From: Leptobrachium leishanense
Taxonomy: Eukaryota; Chordata; Amphibia; Anura; Megophryidae
Direction of reading: 5' to 3'
NCBI GenBank assembly: GCA_009667805.1
Contig: CM019069.1
Span: 61,559,422 to 61,623,421, forward strand
Length of the DNA: 64,000 nt
Each line of letters starts with the position of its first letter. Positions within the stretch are counted from its first letter, which is position 1. Made by a program: the position numbers and the translations under genes. Under the pieces are notes generated by a model that worked only from the letters and a program-made list of their open reading frames with translations, made no database searches and was not told the origin of the DNA. This document shows positions 12,650-23,818 of the stretch, piece by piece.

Positions 12650-15030
12650 GTGTAGAAGATGTTGAGAGTGAGATTGCTGGCAGAGGGGGGAGACTGGGCG
12701 GATCACATTATAGGAGCCTGTATTCCCTCCCACAGTTACACCCTCTCAGACAGACTGTCTCCCCCGGCCCCCCTCCTCCCTCCCTAGTAAGCCACTGCCC
12801 CGGTATATTGGGTCGCTGGCAGCTGTTGCATAAACACACAGAGCCCATTGTACAAACCCGCGCAGGGAGAAAGGGGTTAACATAACAATGAGGCTCACTT
12901 TGAACACCCAGCAGAAATATGCACAAAACAATATAAACTCGCCCAAAGCTCCGCAGGGAAACCTCTGCAGCTTTTAAAAACAAGATTTTTTTTTTTAAAA
13001 ATGAACCCCTTCAGTGCCACATCCTTGTCCGTCAGGAGTAATTTGTAACTTAGATCCGTAAAGGCATCGCTCATTCCCAGGCAGCCATGAAAGGGTTAAT
13101 GTTTGGGCTGGCAGGAGCAGGATCCCCTTAGCCTGGAACCCCCTGCTTTAATGTCTTCCTTAGAGCTGACACAGAAACAGACAGAATGTGCAGCACAAAG
13201 CCCGGGGACAGCACACAGGGGGAGCGGAGCCCGAAATCCCACCACTAAAGGGTTACAGCTGTCATAGTTCCTAGTATTTACACAGCACTCCGTAGCGTCG
13301 TACAAAAGGGTGTTTGCTATCCTAAGCCCACAGCGACCCATTAACCCCTTTCCTGCCCATTAGTTTAATAAGTGTCGGGTCTAACCAGGAAGTGACTGTG
13401 AGGTTAACAGGAGCCTTAACCCTTTGTTGGCCAGCACCCCTTGGCACATCACCTACCTCCAAGGCAGGGATCGCTCCGAGTTCCACTGCAGTGCACTGTG
13501 CGGACAGATCGCTCATGTGTCTCAGACAGACGGACAGGATTTACTTTGTAAAAGTGGCAGATCCGGGTGAGTTTTACAATTACACAGTCAACAGCTCGAG
13601 TGACGGAAGTAGTTGTGCGCATGCGTGGCCGCATTCTTATGGAACGCAGTGAGTGAGACGAGACCTTTCAATGTATCTGCTCACAGGGGATTCTCTCGGT
13701 GCTTTTGATTCCATGAAACAAGAATTGACGTCTGGAAGGAAGATGCTCAGCACTGTGTATACCATCATGGGCTTCCCCTGTGCCAGTTTCATTTCTCAAT
13801 ATTTTCCCACTGTTTGATGAATGATGATGTAATCTGTCTGTATCCTCCTTCATTTAAAGGGAATCCCTACCTGCAACCAGCATTTAAAGGGACACGTTGG
13901 CTACAGCACAGAAAATCTTAGCCCCTGTTTCCTTACTTAATGGAACACTCACTGAAAAATAGTATGTCCTTTTTTTGCCCTTAAATAATTGGGCAGAGGC
14001 TCCGGACAGTCTGTGCCCAAATATTTTCCTTATTTTTGGTGATATTACTCACCTTTTGTCCCTCTCCACGCGTTGCTTCTCCTCAGGGACTCCTGGAAGT
14101 CCTCCTGGAAGTCCTTTCTGCGCTACTTGTGTGTCGTAGGGAACGCAAATTGCGCAACACAACGGGACTTGCGAACTTTACGTACACAGGTCCTGTAGAG
14201 CTTGCGTACAAAGATGGATCAGGTTTGCCTGTGCAGATCCCATCCATCGGCTTTCTCCTTGACACCCGCCGACTTCTTGGGAGGGAGACGCCTGCCTAGG
14301 AGCGCAGCGGGCCCTAACCTGGGTTCCATTATTGTACCTGTTCCTCATTGTGTGGCTCTTGTAGCTGGCACTGGCGGTTCGCAAAGCTGACATTGTCAGC
14401 TCGCAGACCTCCGCTAGCGGCGCAGAAGGTGAGCATCTTATGGAGACGTGCGGGTGTCTCCAGAGGCAGATTAAATTAAAAGAGGCAGAAAAGAGAGAGA
14501 GAGAGAGAAAGGCATGAAAGAAAGAGGCACAGACCAATCCCGGGCCCGACCAACGGAAAGGTAAGATGGGCACCTAACGACCATGTGTGGCCCCCGTGCA
14601 CAGTGTGTCCCCCCCCTGCAGTGTGTGTGTGTCGTCGCCCCGTGCACAGTGTTTGTGTTTCCTCCCTCCCCCCTCATTTCAACAGTTAATTTTTTCCGGG
14701 GGGGGGGGCGCCAAAGTAGCTGGTCTTGCCTAGGGTGCAAAATAGAGTCCTCCTGATAGGTTGGTTTGCCTCTTCTATCTTTTAAGAGAATATCAAGCAG
14801 CTGTGATTGATTGGCTGGCATGAAAAAAGGTCAATACTTTAATGATGAGCTAGAATAACACTCAGAAATCATAAAATAATAAATACAGATGCCACACTGT
14901 ACATATTCAGAAACATGAGCAACACCTGTTGAAAAGCAGGCAATGCGTTTCAATTCTATGTATCCTTCCTGGTAAAATCCTTTATAAATATTGGTTCTAG
15001 ACCAGGAGTCCGCAATCATGGCCCTCCAGA
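12650..15030. other. Unassigned intergenic sequence with repeat fragments
   Basis: No supported gene. A stretch at 13950-14045 ('tttttgcccttaaataattgggc') is related to 30740-30800, marking a dispersed repeat. Possible TTAA-type termini ('cccctttcctgccc', 'ccctttgttggcc') occur around 13330-13430. Segment 14940-14985 carries the 'tgtatccttcctggtaaaat' tail also seen near 2607, 18031 and 61780. The small frames at 12708-12983 and 14178-14821 lack family signatures. Confidence 0.5.
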
Positions 15031-15349
15031 CAGTGGTGTATTTAGGTTTTGTGCTGCCCTAGGCCTGACTAAACTCGAGCACCCCCTAATTTAAATTTGA
15101 GGCACCCCTTCCTGTCAAGGGCACACCTCTTCCTGGTTAAACCCCACCCTTCCTCTTTAAGCTCCGCCTTTTCCTCTCTTTTTATATTAAAAGTGGATAC
15201 CAAGTGCCTACTTGTATATTTTGTATACCATTTCAAATGTATCTATTGAGATAAATAAAATTTCTGAAATGTTTAAATTCAAGCATTTTTACAAAGAACA
15301 GCCACGCATGTCAAGTATACTGGATCACAGCCGCTCTAATTGGTTGAAC

Positions 15350-15700
15350 AATAAAATCCACAGAAACGTGCACTGCATATGAGCGTATCACAGAGCTGCA
15401 CAGCAATAAAACCCACAGAAATGGGCACTGTGTATGAGCATATCAGAACTGCACAGCAATAAAACTCACAGTATTGTGCAGTGTGTATGAGCGTACCCCA
15501 GAGCTCCAGGGCAATAAATCTCACAGTAATATGCAGTGTTTATCACAGAATCCACAGCAATAAAACTCACAGCAATGCAATGTGTGGTGTGTGTCAGCGT
15601 ATCAGAATCCACAGCAATAAAACTCCCAGCAATGCAATGTACGGTGTGTATGAGTGCATCAGAATCAACTGCAATAAGACTCCCAGCAAACCGAGTGAAT
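15350..15700 (+). repeat. ~60-bp tandem repeats (CACAGCAATAAAACTCACAG)
   Basis: At least five diverged units of 'gtgtatgagcgtatcacaga' plus 'ccacagcaataaaactcac'. The same unit appears in 3750-3885 and, inverted, in 48335-48480. Confidence 0.85.
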
Positions 15701-15963
15701 ATGAGCACACAGCAATTATTTATTCTATATTTACCGGCCTCTGTCTGCGGTAGGGCTGTGTGCAGAGTCAGCAGGGATTGTGTACGGACTCAGCAGGAGG
15801 TCCCTCCAGGCCACGTTAGGATCGCGGCTGTGCCTGTGAGTGGAGCCATCTTGTCAGCAGTAGGGTGCCACTGCTAGAGTTTGCACCGTGGCTTTGATTC
15901 CCTTCCCGGTGGGTGTTCAGTCCAGAATAGAGTGAGAGTCCGTGTTAACGAAAGGGCGGGCCA

Positions 15964-16057
15964 GCTGCGTGCGTGTCACGTGGTTCAGCCAGTCAGGTGG
16001 TACTGAAACTCAGTGCCACCTGACTGGCTGGACCGCGTGACCTGCACGCACGCAGCC
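15964..16057. repeat. Short perfect-like hairpin
   Basis: The arms 'gctgcgtgcgtgtcacgtgg' and 'gcgtgacctgcacgcacgc' pair, as do 'ccagtcaggtgg' and 'ccacctgactgg', around a 16-base loop. Confidence 0.75.
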
Positions 16058-16734
16058 TCACCAGGAGCCAGGCAGCTCAAGGACAAATTTCTATCACTGC
16101 AGTGCTGGTTAAGGAAAGGTCCACTTTAAACAGCAGTAAGCAGACAGGGCTTCATATTCTGCTGATACCCCCCCCTTTACCTGCCGTTAACTGTCATCTT
16201 CTCTCTCTGCACACAAATCACATCCCCCTCCCCTCTCCTAGAGCTGCTGCAGGGCAGGGGAGGAGCTATGGAGGGAGGAGAGGGGGATTTTTATTCTATT
16301 TGATTTTATGCCATATGCAAACGCCCTGCTCCGCTGCTCGTTGTTTGAGAACACAGCTCAAAGCTGACACACAGTGACAGTGGCACCTCCTAGTACCCCT
16401 AATGACACCCAAATAATCACTGGTACCTGGGGCGGCCCGCCCTCCGCCACTCCCCTAAGTACACCACTGCTCTGTGATATGCTCACACACAAGTTTGGCG
16501 AACTGCCAGCAAGTACGGTGCTGTTTGAAGGCATTGCAAATCCCCATAGAGAAGTAATGGTTAATCTATTCAGAGAACACCAAACAGCAGAGAAATGGCA
16601 GTGAAATGCCCTGATGTTCGGTGGTTTCAATCAGCAGGTTTATTCAGGCGAACCCCATAGGTTTCAATGTTAAAAATATTCCCATTTATATGCAATGTCT
16701 AATAAACCATTTATTATTTTAATCTGCAGTAAAA

Positions 16735-17090
16735 AGTCTTTATTGTTTTTGTTTTTTTTTTAGTACCTTTTTAGTAATTTTTCAGCAAAATTTTCCTCCC
16801 TTTTTTTTTAATAGTGGTTTTTCTTTTTTCTGTAACAGAACTTTTTATTATCAATCATAGGATCTTATATGTAAATTCCAGACATTTTCGTTCAGTAGAT
16901 CTTTTGAAAACAGCAGGCCACGGGTTTGCGGTGGCAGCATTCAGCGGCCGACTCCATGCACTTTGGGGACCCTGCGGTGAACGGTGAATTCACTGCAGGG
17001 TGGGGAAATTTTATTCCCCGAAGTGCAGGGAACTACAGCACACCAACATGTTGGCGTCATATTGGTGCTCTGTGAGTAACCCACTAAGGC
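16735..17090. repeat. Dispersed repeat, copy 1
   Basis: Directly related to 32340-32640: both contain a T-rich lead, 'gtaacaga' then 'tttttatta', then 'ggggaccctgcggtgaa' and a following 'actcaccgcgggg'-like phrase. No coding content; class unknown. Confidence 0.55.
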
Positions 17091-17097
17091 TAGGGTC

Positions 17098-17942
17098 AGA
17101 CGAACGCAGTTTTAACGTGTGTTTAGGCTAGGGTCAGACTGAGGCAGTGCGAACGCGCGTTCTGGCGCACTTAATCACGGCCGTGCTAGCAGCAGATGCC
17201 GGGCAATGACGGCCAATATACGAAGTACGGTCGCACAAAAGTCCGGCTGCGCAACGCAAGTGGAAAATGAACGCATTTTTTCGAGAACGTTAAACCACTA
17301 GTACTGACGTACAGAGTGCGCTGCGTCCGCTAGCGGCGTGTGTGCGTGAATTGGAGACATCAGACGCTGCTAGTGTCCGGCCAACATAACGTCCAGATGC
17401 AAGAAGTGTTTTATTGATGATCCGTACAAAATCACGGATGAAACTGCGCATCGTATGACCGCTATTGCGTATTCCGTGAAAAAATACGTCCATTCTTCGA
17501 ACGCACATTTTCACGGACAACGTGAAAAATGCGTTAGTCTGACCCTAGCCTTAGCCGCACAAAATCACGGCCGTGCTAGCAGCAAATAACGTCCAATGCC
17601 GGGGAACACACGAAGTACGGCCGCACGAAAGTTCGTCCGCGCAACGCAAGTGGCAAACGAACGCATTTTTTCGAGAACGTCAAACCGCTACTACTGACGT
17701 ACAGAGTGCGCTGCGGCCACATAGCGGCGTGTTTGCGTGATTGGGAGACGTCAGACGCTGCTCATGTCCGGCCAACATAACGTCCAGACACAAAAAGGGT
17801 TTTATTGATGATCCGTACAAAATAACGGACGAAAAGGCGCATCGTATGACCGCTTTCGCGCATTCCGTGAAAAAATACGTCCGTTCGTTCGCCCGCACTT
17901 TTCCACGGACGACGCGAAAAATGCGTTCGTCTGACCCTAGCC
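17098..17942 (+). repeat. Harbinger-type MITE family A (outer copy, split)
   Basis: Begins GGCTAGGGTCAGACGAACGC after TAA (17095-17097) and ends GTCTGACCCTAGCC before TTA (17943-17945). It is interrupted at an internal TTA by a second member of the same family at 17126-17550. Removing that insert restores the 'gtgtttagccgcac' continuity seen at the corresponding point of the 7372-7801 copy. Confidence 0.85.
17126..17550 (+). repeat. Harbinger-type MITE family A (inner copy)
   Basis: GGCTAGGGTCAGACTGAGGC to GTCTGACCCTAGCC, 425 bp, with TTA at 17123-17125 and 17551-17553. It is inserted in another copy of the same family. Non-coding. Confidence 0.9.
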
Positions 17943-17947
17943 TTAGT

Positions 17948-18146
17948 GGTGAGGTTTTTTGCTGCCCCCTGGAAAGTGAAAGCCTAGGCCTTGCCTACCC
18001 AGGACATACTTGAAAATTAGTGAAATCTCAATGTATCCTTCCTGGCAAAATACTTTTGGTGGGGCCACCAGTGCGGGCCACTGCCGACCCCTGGAAAGTG
18101 CCGCCCTAGGCCTTGTTGGCCTAGGCCAAAATACACCACTGCCTCC
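17948..18146. repeat. Fragment of the CAGTGGTGTAYTTAGG-type hAT-like family
   Basis: The right end reads 'ggccaaaatacaccactg', the family terminus; the left end is degraded. It encloses 'gaaatctcaatgtatccttc' at about 18020, a dispersed repeat tail. Confidence 0.5.
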
Positions 18147-18429
18147 ACATGTATTGAAAAGCTCATCGCTCAAATACTGCAGTTCGAAGTGCAGCTACCA
18201 GTAGGAGAACGCCTCTTACTGATTCAAGACATTTTTGCGCTTTTCAAAATAAACGTCCTGATTTCCATAACGGTTGTGTTTGTTTCTCAGATTCTTCAGG
18301 TGTCATGAACTCCAAGCCGACACAGCACATAATTATTGATTATTTATATATTTATCTACACCTCAGGTTGCTTTTCACTCTGATTCACTTTATACAATTA
18401 TTTGCACTGCCAGAGATACGGTTTGTTTA

Positions 18430-18837
18430 GGCTGGGGTCAGACTAGCGCATTTTTAACATGCGTTTAGGCGCACTTAATCACGGCCGCAGTAGCAGCAAA
18501 TGCTGCGCAATGACGGCCAATATACGATGCAACGCAAGTGGAAAATTAACACATTTTTTCGAGAACGCAGAACCGCTAGTACTGACGTACAGAGTGCGCT
18601 GCGGCGGCATAGCGGCGTGTGTGTGTGATTAGGAGATGTCAGATGCTGCTCATGTCCGGCCTACATAACATCCAGATGCAGAAAAAAAGTGTTTTATTGA
18701 CGATCTGTAAAAAAAAATCACGCACGAAAATGCGCATCGTATAACCATTTTCGCGCATTCTGTGAAAAAATACGTCGATGCGTTCAGATGCACTTTTTGA
18801 CGGTCGCTGCGAAAAATGCATTCATTTGACCCTAGCC
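18430..18837 (+). repeat. Harbinger-type MITE family A
   Basis: GGCTGGGGTCAGACTAGCGC at the left and TTCATTTGACCCTAGCC at the right, with TTA before and TAA after. The interior is family A, with decay in the right half. Confidence 0.8.
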
Positions 18838-19735
18838 TAAATTAGCACAAGTTAAATTTAAAGTCCTTTGAGTACTCTCTGTAAATAATTGCTCATTGGT
18901 ATGCTGCGATCACCGGATAAACCACTTGCAATCCTCCCTCTATGGATTGCTAAATTAAAACCAGAAAACCCAAACTATGCGGAAGCGCAAAACAATATAA
19001 CGTGTTCTAAAGACACGCAACATGAGAATTACCTACAGCAGGATATGCCACACTTAACGTCCCTATAAAAACACCTTATCCTTCAAATATGCATATGGTG
19101 TGTATAAAAAAGGGTATGTGCCGAGGGTCATATGAGTGTCACCGCTTATGATTCAGCCTTGTTCCGGGGTAGCGTTCTTCTTTCCTTCTGTTTGAAAGCA
19201 ATTACTCACACTCCTTGGTGAGTATGTATAGGTAAAAATACATTTATTGCATTAAATTACATTAAAAACATATATAAGATGAAGTTCAAATTCAGTATTG
19301 GTCAAGGCACTCCCTGAGTGCTAGAGATACGCGACTCGCCGGGCGCCAAACCGGCTTTCTCAGTCCCAAGTCTGGATACATAGCTTTTATATTTTCCAGA
19401 CCTGAGACTGAGGAAGCCAGCATGCCGCTAGCATCCCCCTCCGGCTGGCCGCGTATTCCTCTGAGCGCTGGCAAGCGCCCTCGCGGGCCACTGTCCTGTG
19501 AAGGCCGTGACGGCATATTATACATATGTAGTACAAGGGTGTGGATATTTAAAAAAAATCTACTTGTCCAACGGACTAAGTAGTAGTCCAATCTACTTGT
19601 CCCTCAGGACGATCAACTTGTCCTGATAATTTGAACAAAATAGTGTTTAAATAGAGGTCTTTATTCATAACAGCCTATAGAGGCAGCGTCAGATACATGT
19701 GATGAATAAAGACCTTTATTTAAACACTTTTTTTC
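18838..19735. other. Unassigned intergenic sequence
   Basis: No gene or paired termini recognised. Segment 19635-19735 contains an imperfect inversion of 'taaagaccttt(a)tttaaacac' (19646-19665 against 19708-19728). Confidence 0.45.
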
Positions 19736-19814
19736 AAGTACTCACCGATACCGAGTACCGATACTTTTATTTTATGTCATGTGACCACTTTCCAATAAGA
19801 ACAGACCTCATAAA

Positions 19815-20605
19815 AATGCCCCCAGCTCACATGTATATATCCTCCCGGAGATATATGGATATTGCCCCAGGTCATGGATATTGCCGCAGCTCATGGATAT
19901 TTCCCCAGCACATAGATATTGCCCCCAGCTCATGGATATTGCCCCCAGCTCATGGATGCTGCCCCCACCTCATGGATGCTGCCCCAGCTTATGGATATTG
20001 CTCCTGCACATGGATATATGCCCCAGCACATGGATATATGCCCCAGCACATAGATATTGCCCCAGCTCATGGATATTGCCCCAGCTCATGGATATTGCCC
20101 CAGCTCATGGATGCTGCCCCAGCTCATGGCTATTGCCCCAGCACATGGCTATTGCCCCAGCACATGGATATATGCCCCAGCACATGGATATATGCCCCAG
20201 AACATGGATATATGCCCCAGCACATGGATACTGCCCCAGCTCATGGATATATGCCCCAGCACATGGATATATGCCCCAGCTCATGGATATATGCCCCAGC
20301 ACATGGATACTGCCCCAGCACATGGATATATGCCCCAGCTCATGGATATATGCCCCAACTCATGGATATTTGCCCCAGCTCATGGATATTTGCCCCAGCT
20401 CATGGATACATGCCCCAGCTCATGGATATATGCCCCAGCTCATGGATATATGCCCCAGCTCATGGAAATATGCCCCAGCTCATGGATATATGCCCCAGCT
20501 CATGGATATATGCCCCAGCTCATGTTATACTGCCCCCACGCTCTCATGGATATTTGCCTCCCAATCTCTCATGGATATATGCCCCAGCTCATGGATATTG
20601 TTCCC
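19815..20605 (+). repeat. 20-bp minisatellite (ATGCCCCAGCTCATGGATAT)
   Basis: Roughly forty units of 'gccccagctcatggatat' with two to four extra bases, the most regular part being about 20220-20520. Units at the left alternate 'attgccccc' and 'atatgcccc'. The 382-residue and shorter frames crossing it are stop-free repeat translations. A related motif, 'gggtatatatttgccccc', occurs at 26085-26165 and 29189-29255. Confidence 0.9.
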
Positions 20606-20630
20606 CAGCTCAGACCCCAGACCAGACATG

Positions 20631-20905
20631 GGGCGGCTGTTCGAATGCTCTATCGGCATTCGGACAGTCGCCCCTGGAGCTCTCCGGCATGCTTACCTTC
20701 CCGAGCGGCGCTGAAAAAGTCTTCGCGACTGCGCTCGTTGAAGGACCTCCAGCCGTGATCACGTGGGACTCCCACGTGATCGCGACTGGGTCCTTCAACG
20801 TGCGGAAGTGCGGAAACTTTCCCGGCGCCGCTCAGGAAGGTAAGTAGGCCGGAGAGCTCCAGGGGCGGCTGTCCGAATGCCGATAGAGCATTCGAACAGC
20901 CGCCC
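20631..20905. repeat. GC-rich fold-back, 275 bp
   Basis: The arms 'gggcggctgttcgaatgctc' and 'gagcattcgaacagccgccc' begin and end the structure. Inner arms 'ggagctctccgg' / 'ccggagagctcc' and the centre 'cacgtgggactcccacgtg' complete a nearly continuous hairpin. Confidence 0.85.
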
Positions 20906-21036
20906 AAGCCCCTCGGATGCCGGCAAGCCGGCTCAATGCTGGCTTCCGGTATCGGGGGCATCCCTGGAATTAGTCCGCAGTCCGGCGGGCTTCTAGGCCG
21001 CCGGACTGCATCTCAAAAAAAACTACTCGCCCGGCG

Positions 21037-21407
21037 CCTTTTTTATTTGGATAATTTGAATAAATAATGCAAAGCGTTTGTAATATACATATATCCATAG
21101 AGTCAGTTATGCTACATACATTCATTTGAGACACTTACAGGGTTATTCAGAGAGTGTGAAAAGCAAGAGAATGGCTGGAGAATGAAAAATTCTAGGTCAA
21201 AATTGCCGATTTGGAAAGGGAGAATTTTTCTGGTTTGGCTATTTTGACCTAGAATTTTTCATTCTCCAGTCATTCTCCTGCTTTTCACGCTCTCTGAATA
21301 ACCCTGTAAGTGTCTCAAATGAATGTATGTAGCATAACTGACTCTATGGATATATGTATATTACAAACGCTTTGCATTATTTATTCAAATTATCCAAATA
21401 AAAAAGG
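21037..21407. repeat. 371-bp palindrome centred on a family B MITE
   Basis: The 103 bases left of the MITE (from 'ccttttttatttggataatt') and the 103 bases right of it (to 'aattatccaaataaaaaagg') are exact reverse complements by my reading. The MITE arms inside differ at about four positions. Confidence 0.9.
21139..21306. repeat. Palindromic MITE family B
   Basis: From 'ggttattcagagagtgtg' to 'cacgctctctgaataaccc'. It forms the centre of the larger 21037-21407 palindrome. Confidence 0.8.
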
Positions 21408-21524
21408 AATAGGCCCATAAATCCCTTCTCCATTACATACTTAATGACTACAGAGTGAAAGAACTTTACTAACTAGCTCACAAATTACTCCATAACCTTA
21501 TGTTCGCCACGAGATGCTGCTTAA

Positions 21525-21943
21525 GGCTAGGGTCAGACTAACGCATTTTTCGCAGCGACCGTCAAAAGTGCGTCCGAACGCATTGCCGTATTTTTTCACG
21601 GAATGCACGAAAACAGTCATACGATGCAAATTTTCGTGCGTGATTTTTTTACAGATCCAAACAAGGAAACTTTGGGTGTCTGGACGTTATGTTGGCCGGA
21701 CATGAGCAGCGTTTGACATCTCCTAATCACGCACACACGCCGCTAGCGGACGCAGCGCACTCTGTACGTCAGTACTAGCGGTTCTTGAAAAAATGCGTTA
21801 ATTTTCCACTTGCGTTGCGCGGCCGGACTTTCGTGCGGCCGGACTTCGTATATTGTCCGTCATTGCGCGTCATTTGCTGCTAGTGCGGCCATGATTAAGT
21901 GTGCCAGAACGCACGTTAATATTGCGCTAGTCTGACCCTAGCC
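21525..21943 (-). repeat. Harbinger-type MITE family A
   Basis: GGCTAGGGTCAGACTAACGC to GTCTGACCCTAGCC, preceded by TTAA and followed by TTA (21944-21946). The interior reads 'acgttatgttggccggac' in the orientation opposite to the 7372 copy. Confidence 0.85.
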
Positions 21944-21949
21944 TTAGCC

Positions 21950-23160
21950 ACCAGTGGAAATCAGGAATAACTATAGCAAGTACTGGAAAAGGTTGAATAT
22001 GTTCGATCCATGAAATGACAGCTTTGTTGGCTGACACACACTCTGTTTGTGGCAATGCGGACACCATCATTTAGGAATCAATGGAGAACGTTGGGCAATT
22101 GGTTTCGCCCTGGAGGACGCGCACCTTAGAGTTCCTATCTGTGATATCGCTCCCAGTATGAGTTCAACTGCACCTGGTGTAATACGCTATTGTATTCTTG
22201 CCTTTGAATGTGAAACTGCGTGCTCAGTTTCATGTTTTCATTTTGCTTTTGTCTGGTTGCGCGGCTCCATATGCCAATTATTGTCTGGGCGATTAAGTCT
22301 GGTAATGGAGATTTGGGCCTGATATATTTAGGAATTTGGTTTCCGGTGTTGTCAATTAACCCCTGATATTATCTGCACTGTTGGGGAGGTGTGAAGGTGA
22401 TGCATAGATTGACTATGCTATGAGTGTTACATATGTCTGAGTAGTATTGGAGGGCTAACTGAGCGCCTCTGCCTATTGTCAGATATGATCTTCTTTGCTG
22501 CTTACCCTCCATGCTATATGAGTGCTATATGAGTGGGAGGTGTAAGGCATTGACATTTAAGCGCTGCACATGTGCCAGTCTTTAATTATAGCCACTATAG
22601 TCTCCTATTTATATTTTTATCGATGTACAACACCCTTTCCCAAGAAAGGGTCCCATAGAGCACCAAAAGAGTAAATAGAATTTATTTATGTATTCTCTAA
22701 AAAGTATATCAATAATTCAACTCAGTTTTTTTTTTTTGCTTTGCTTTTTGTCCTTCTTGTTTCCTCCGGATTCGCCCACTTCTTATGTTGGTGAACTTGC
22801 GTCCATCTCCCTTTTAGCTGTGTACTTTTGTGAGAACCTCCCACCTGCTTCATATGTTTTATGCATTTCGTTGGCCCTGTGTGGCCGCCTAATGCGGGTC
22901 GGTCTGTGACCCTTTGTTTGCATAATAAAAAAAAATGTTATTAAAAAAATTTATTCAACTCAGAAAAGCAGATTAGTGTACTAATCACCACAACTATACC
23001 ATAGAAAAATACTACAATGTAGTCTACAAGCGTACTGTAAATTGCGTATATACAATAACAATATCATGTTACACTTGCTCATGTTACCGTACATAAAATG
23101 AGTACAAGGTAGTAATAAATAAGGGTTTCATGAGCAGTAACATACAAGCATTATAAGTGG
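21950..23160. other. Unassigned intergenic sequence
   Basis: No recognised gene. The 22047-22322 and 22688-22909 frames are short and without family signature. A-rich stretch at 22925-22950 ('ataataaaaaaaaatg') could be the tail of an old retroposed repeat. Confidence 0.4.
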
Positions 23161-23164
23161 TTTA

Positions 23165-23591
23165 GGCTAGGGTCAGACGAAAGCATTTTTCCCCGCGAAT
23201 GTGAAAAAGTGCGTCCGAACGCATTGACGTATTTTTTCATGGAATGCGCAAAAACGGTCAGACGACGCGCATTTTCGGGCGTGATTTTGTACGGATCGTC
23301 AATAAAACTCTTTTTGCGTCTGGATGTTATGTAGGCTGGACATTAGCAGTGTCTGACATCTCCTAATCACGCAAACACGCCGCTATGCCGCAGCTGCGCA
23401 CTCAGTACGTCAGTACTAGCGGTTCAGCGTTCTCAGAAAAATGCGTTCAAATTCCACTTGCGTTGCACGGCCGGACTTTTGTGCGGCCGTACATCGTATA
23501 TTGGCCGTCATTGCCCGTCATCTGCTGCTAGTGCGGCCGTGATTATGTGCGCCAGAACGCACGTTAAAAGTGCGCTGGTCTGACCCCAGCC
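23165..23591 (-). repeat. Harbinger-type MITE family A
   Basis: GGCTAGGGTCAGACGAAAGC to GTCTGACCCCAGCC, TTA on both sides (23162-23164, 23592-23594). 427 bp, non-coding. Confidence 0.85.
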
Positions 23592-23635
23592 TTAGAGTAG
23601 AATACACAATGAGCTGTATATATTATTCCTCCTAT

Positions 23636-23818
23636 CAGGTCTATTCAAAGAAAGGTGAAACTCAGGAGAATTGGCTGGAGAAGTGAAAATTATAAGTCAA
23701 AATAGCCAAACCAGAAAAATTCTCCCTTTTTATCTCACTTTCCAAATCGGCTATTTGGCCTAGATTGTTCTCTTCTCCTGCCAATCCTCCGGAGTTTCAC
23801 CTTTTTGTGAATAGACCT
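23636..23818. repeat. Palindromic MITE family B
   Basis: 'caggtctattcaaagaaagg' at the left is answered by 'cctttttgtgaatagacctg' at the right, with the family 'tcaaaatagcc' centre. The end type matches the 3056-3580 copy. Confidence 0.8.

Larger units (their letters stand above)
15031..16469. mobile_element. hAT-like element with CAGTGGTGTAYTTAGG ends
   Basis: The left end CAGTGGTGTATTTAGG and the inverted right end (CCTAAGTACACCACTG) delimit 1.44 kb. The terminal motif resembles a common hAT terminus. An exact 8-bp target duplication is not seen, so limits and family are provisional. The interior carries a tandem array, a hairpin and no transposase. Confidence 0.6.
19736..20967 (+). mobile_element. 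Probable degenerate hAT relative carrying array and fold-back
   Basis: The left part 'caccgataccgagtaccgat' matches the 29966 element, and the right part 'ggtatcgggggcatccct' resembles the inverted TAGGGATGCACCGATACC terminus. Between them lie a 20-bp tandem array and a GC-rich fold-back. The limits are inferred from related copies; no target duplication is seen. Confidence 0.45.

Noticed and set aside
11796..12885. Frames up to 289 codons on both strands rich in Cys, Trp, His or Pro
   Set aside because: Produced by the 'ggcatggtgttgcag' tandem repeat; frames overlap on both strands and shift with each unit variant.
12708..12983. A small Cys-containing frame with a hydrophobic start, resembling a secreted peptide
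   Set aside because: No splice or family evidence, and overlapping alternative frames of similar length.
15350..15700. Regularly spaced repeats considered as a CRISPR array
   Set aside because: Units are diverged along their whole length with no unique spacers; the DNA is vertebrate.
19699..20847. A 382-codon frame with HGYCPS-type repeats
   Set aside because: Three overlapping plus frames are open across the 20-bp array, and the array lies in a degenerate transposon.
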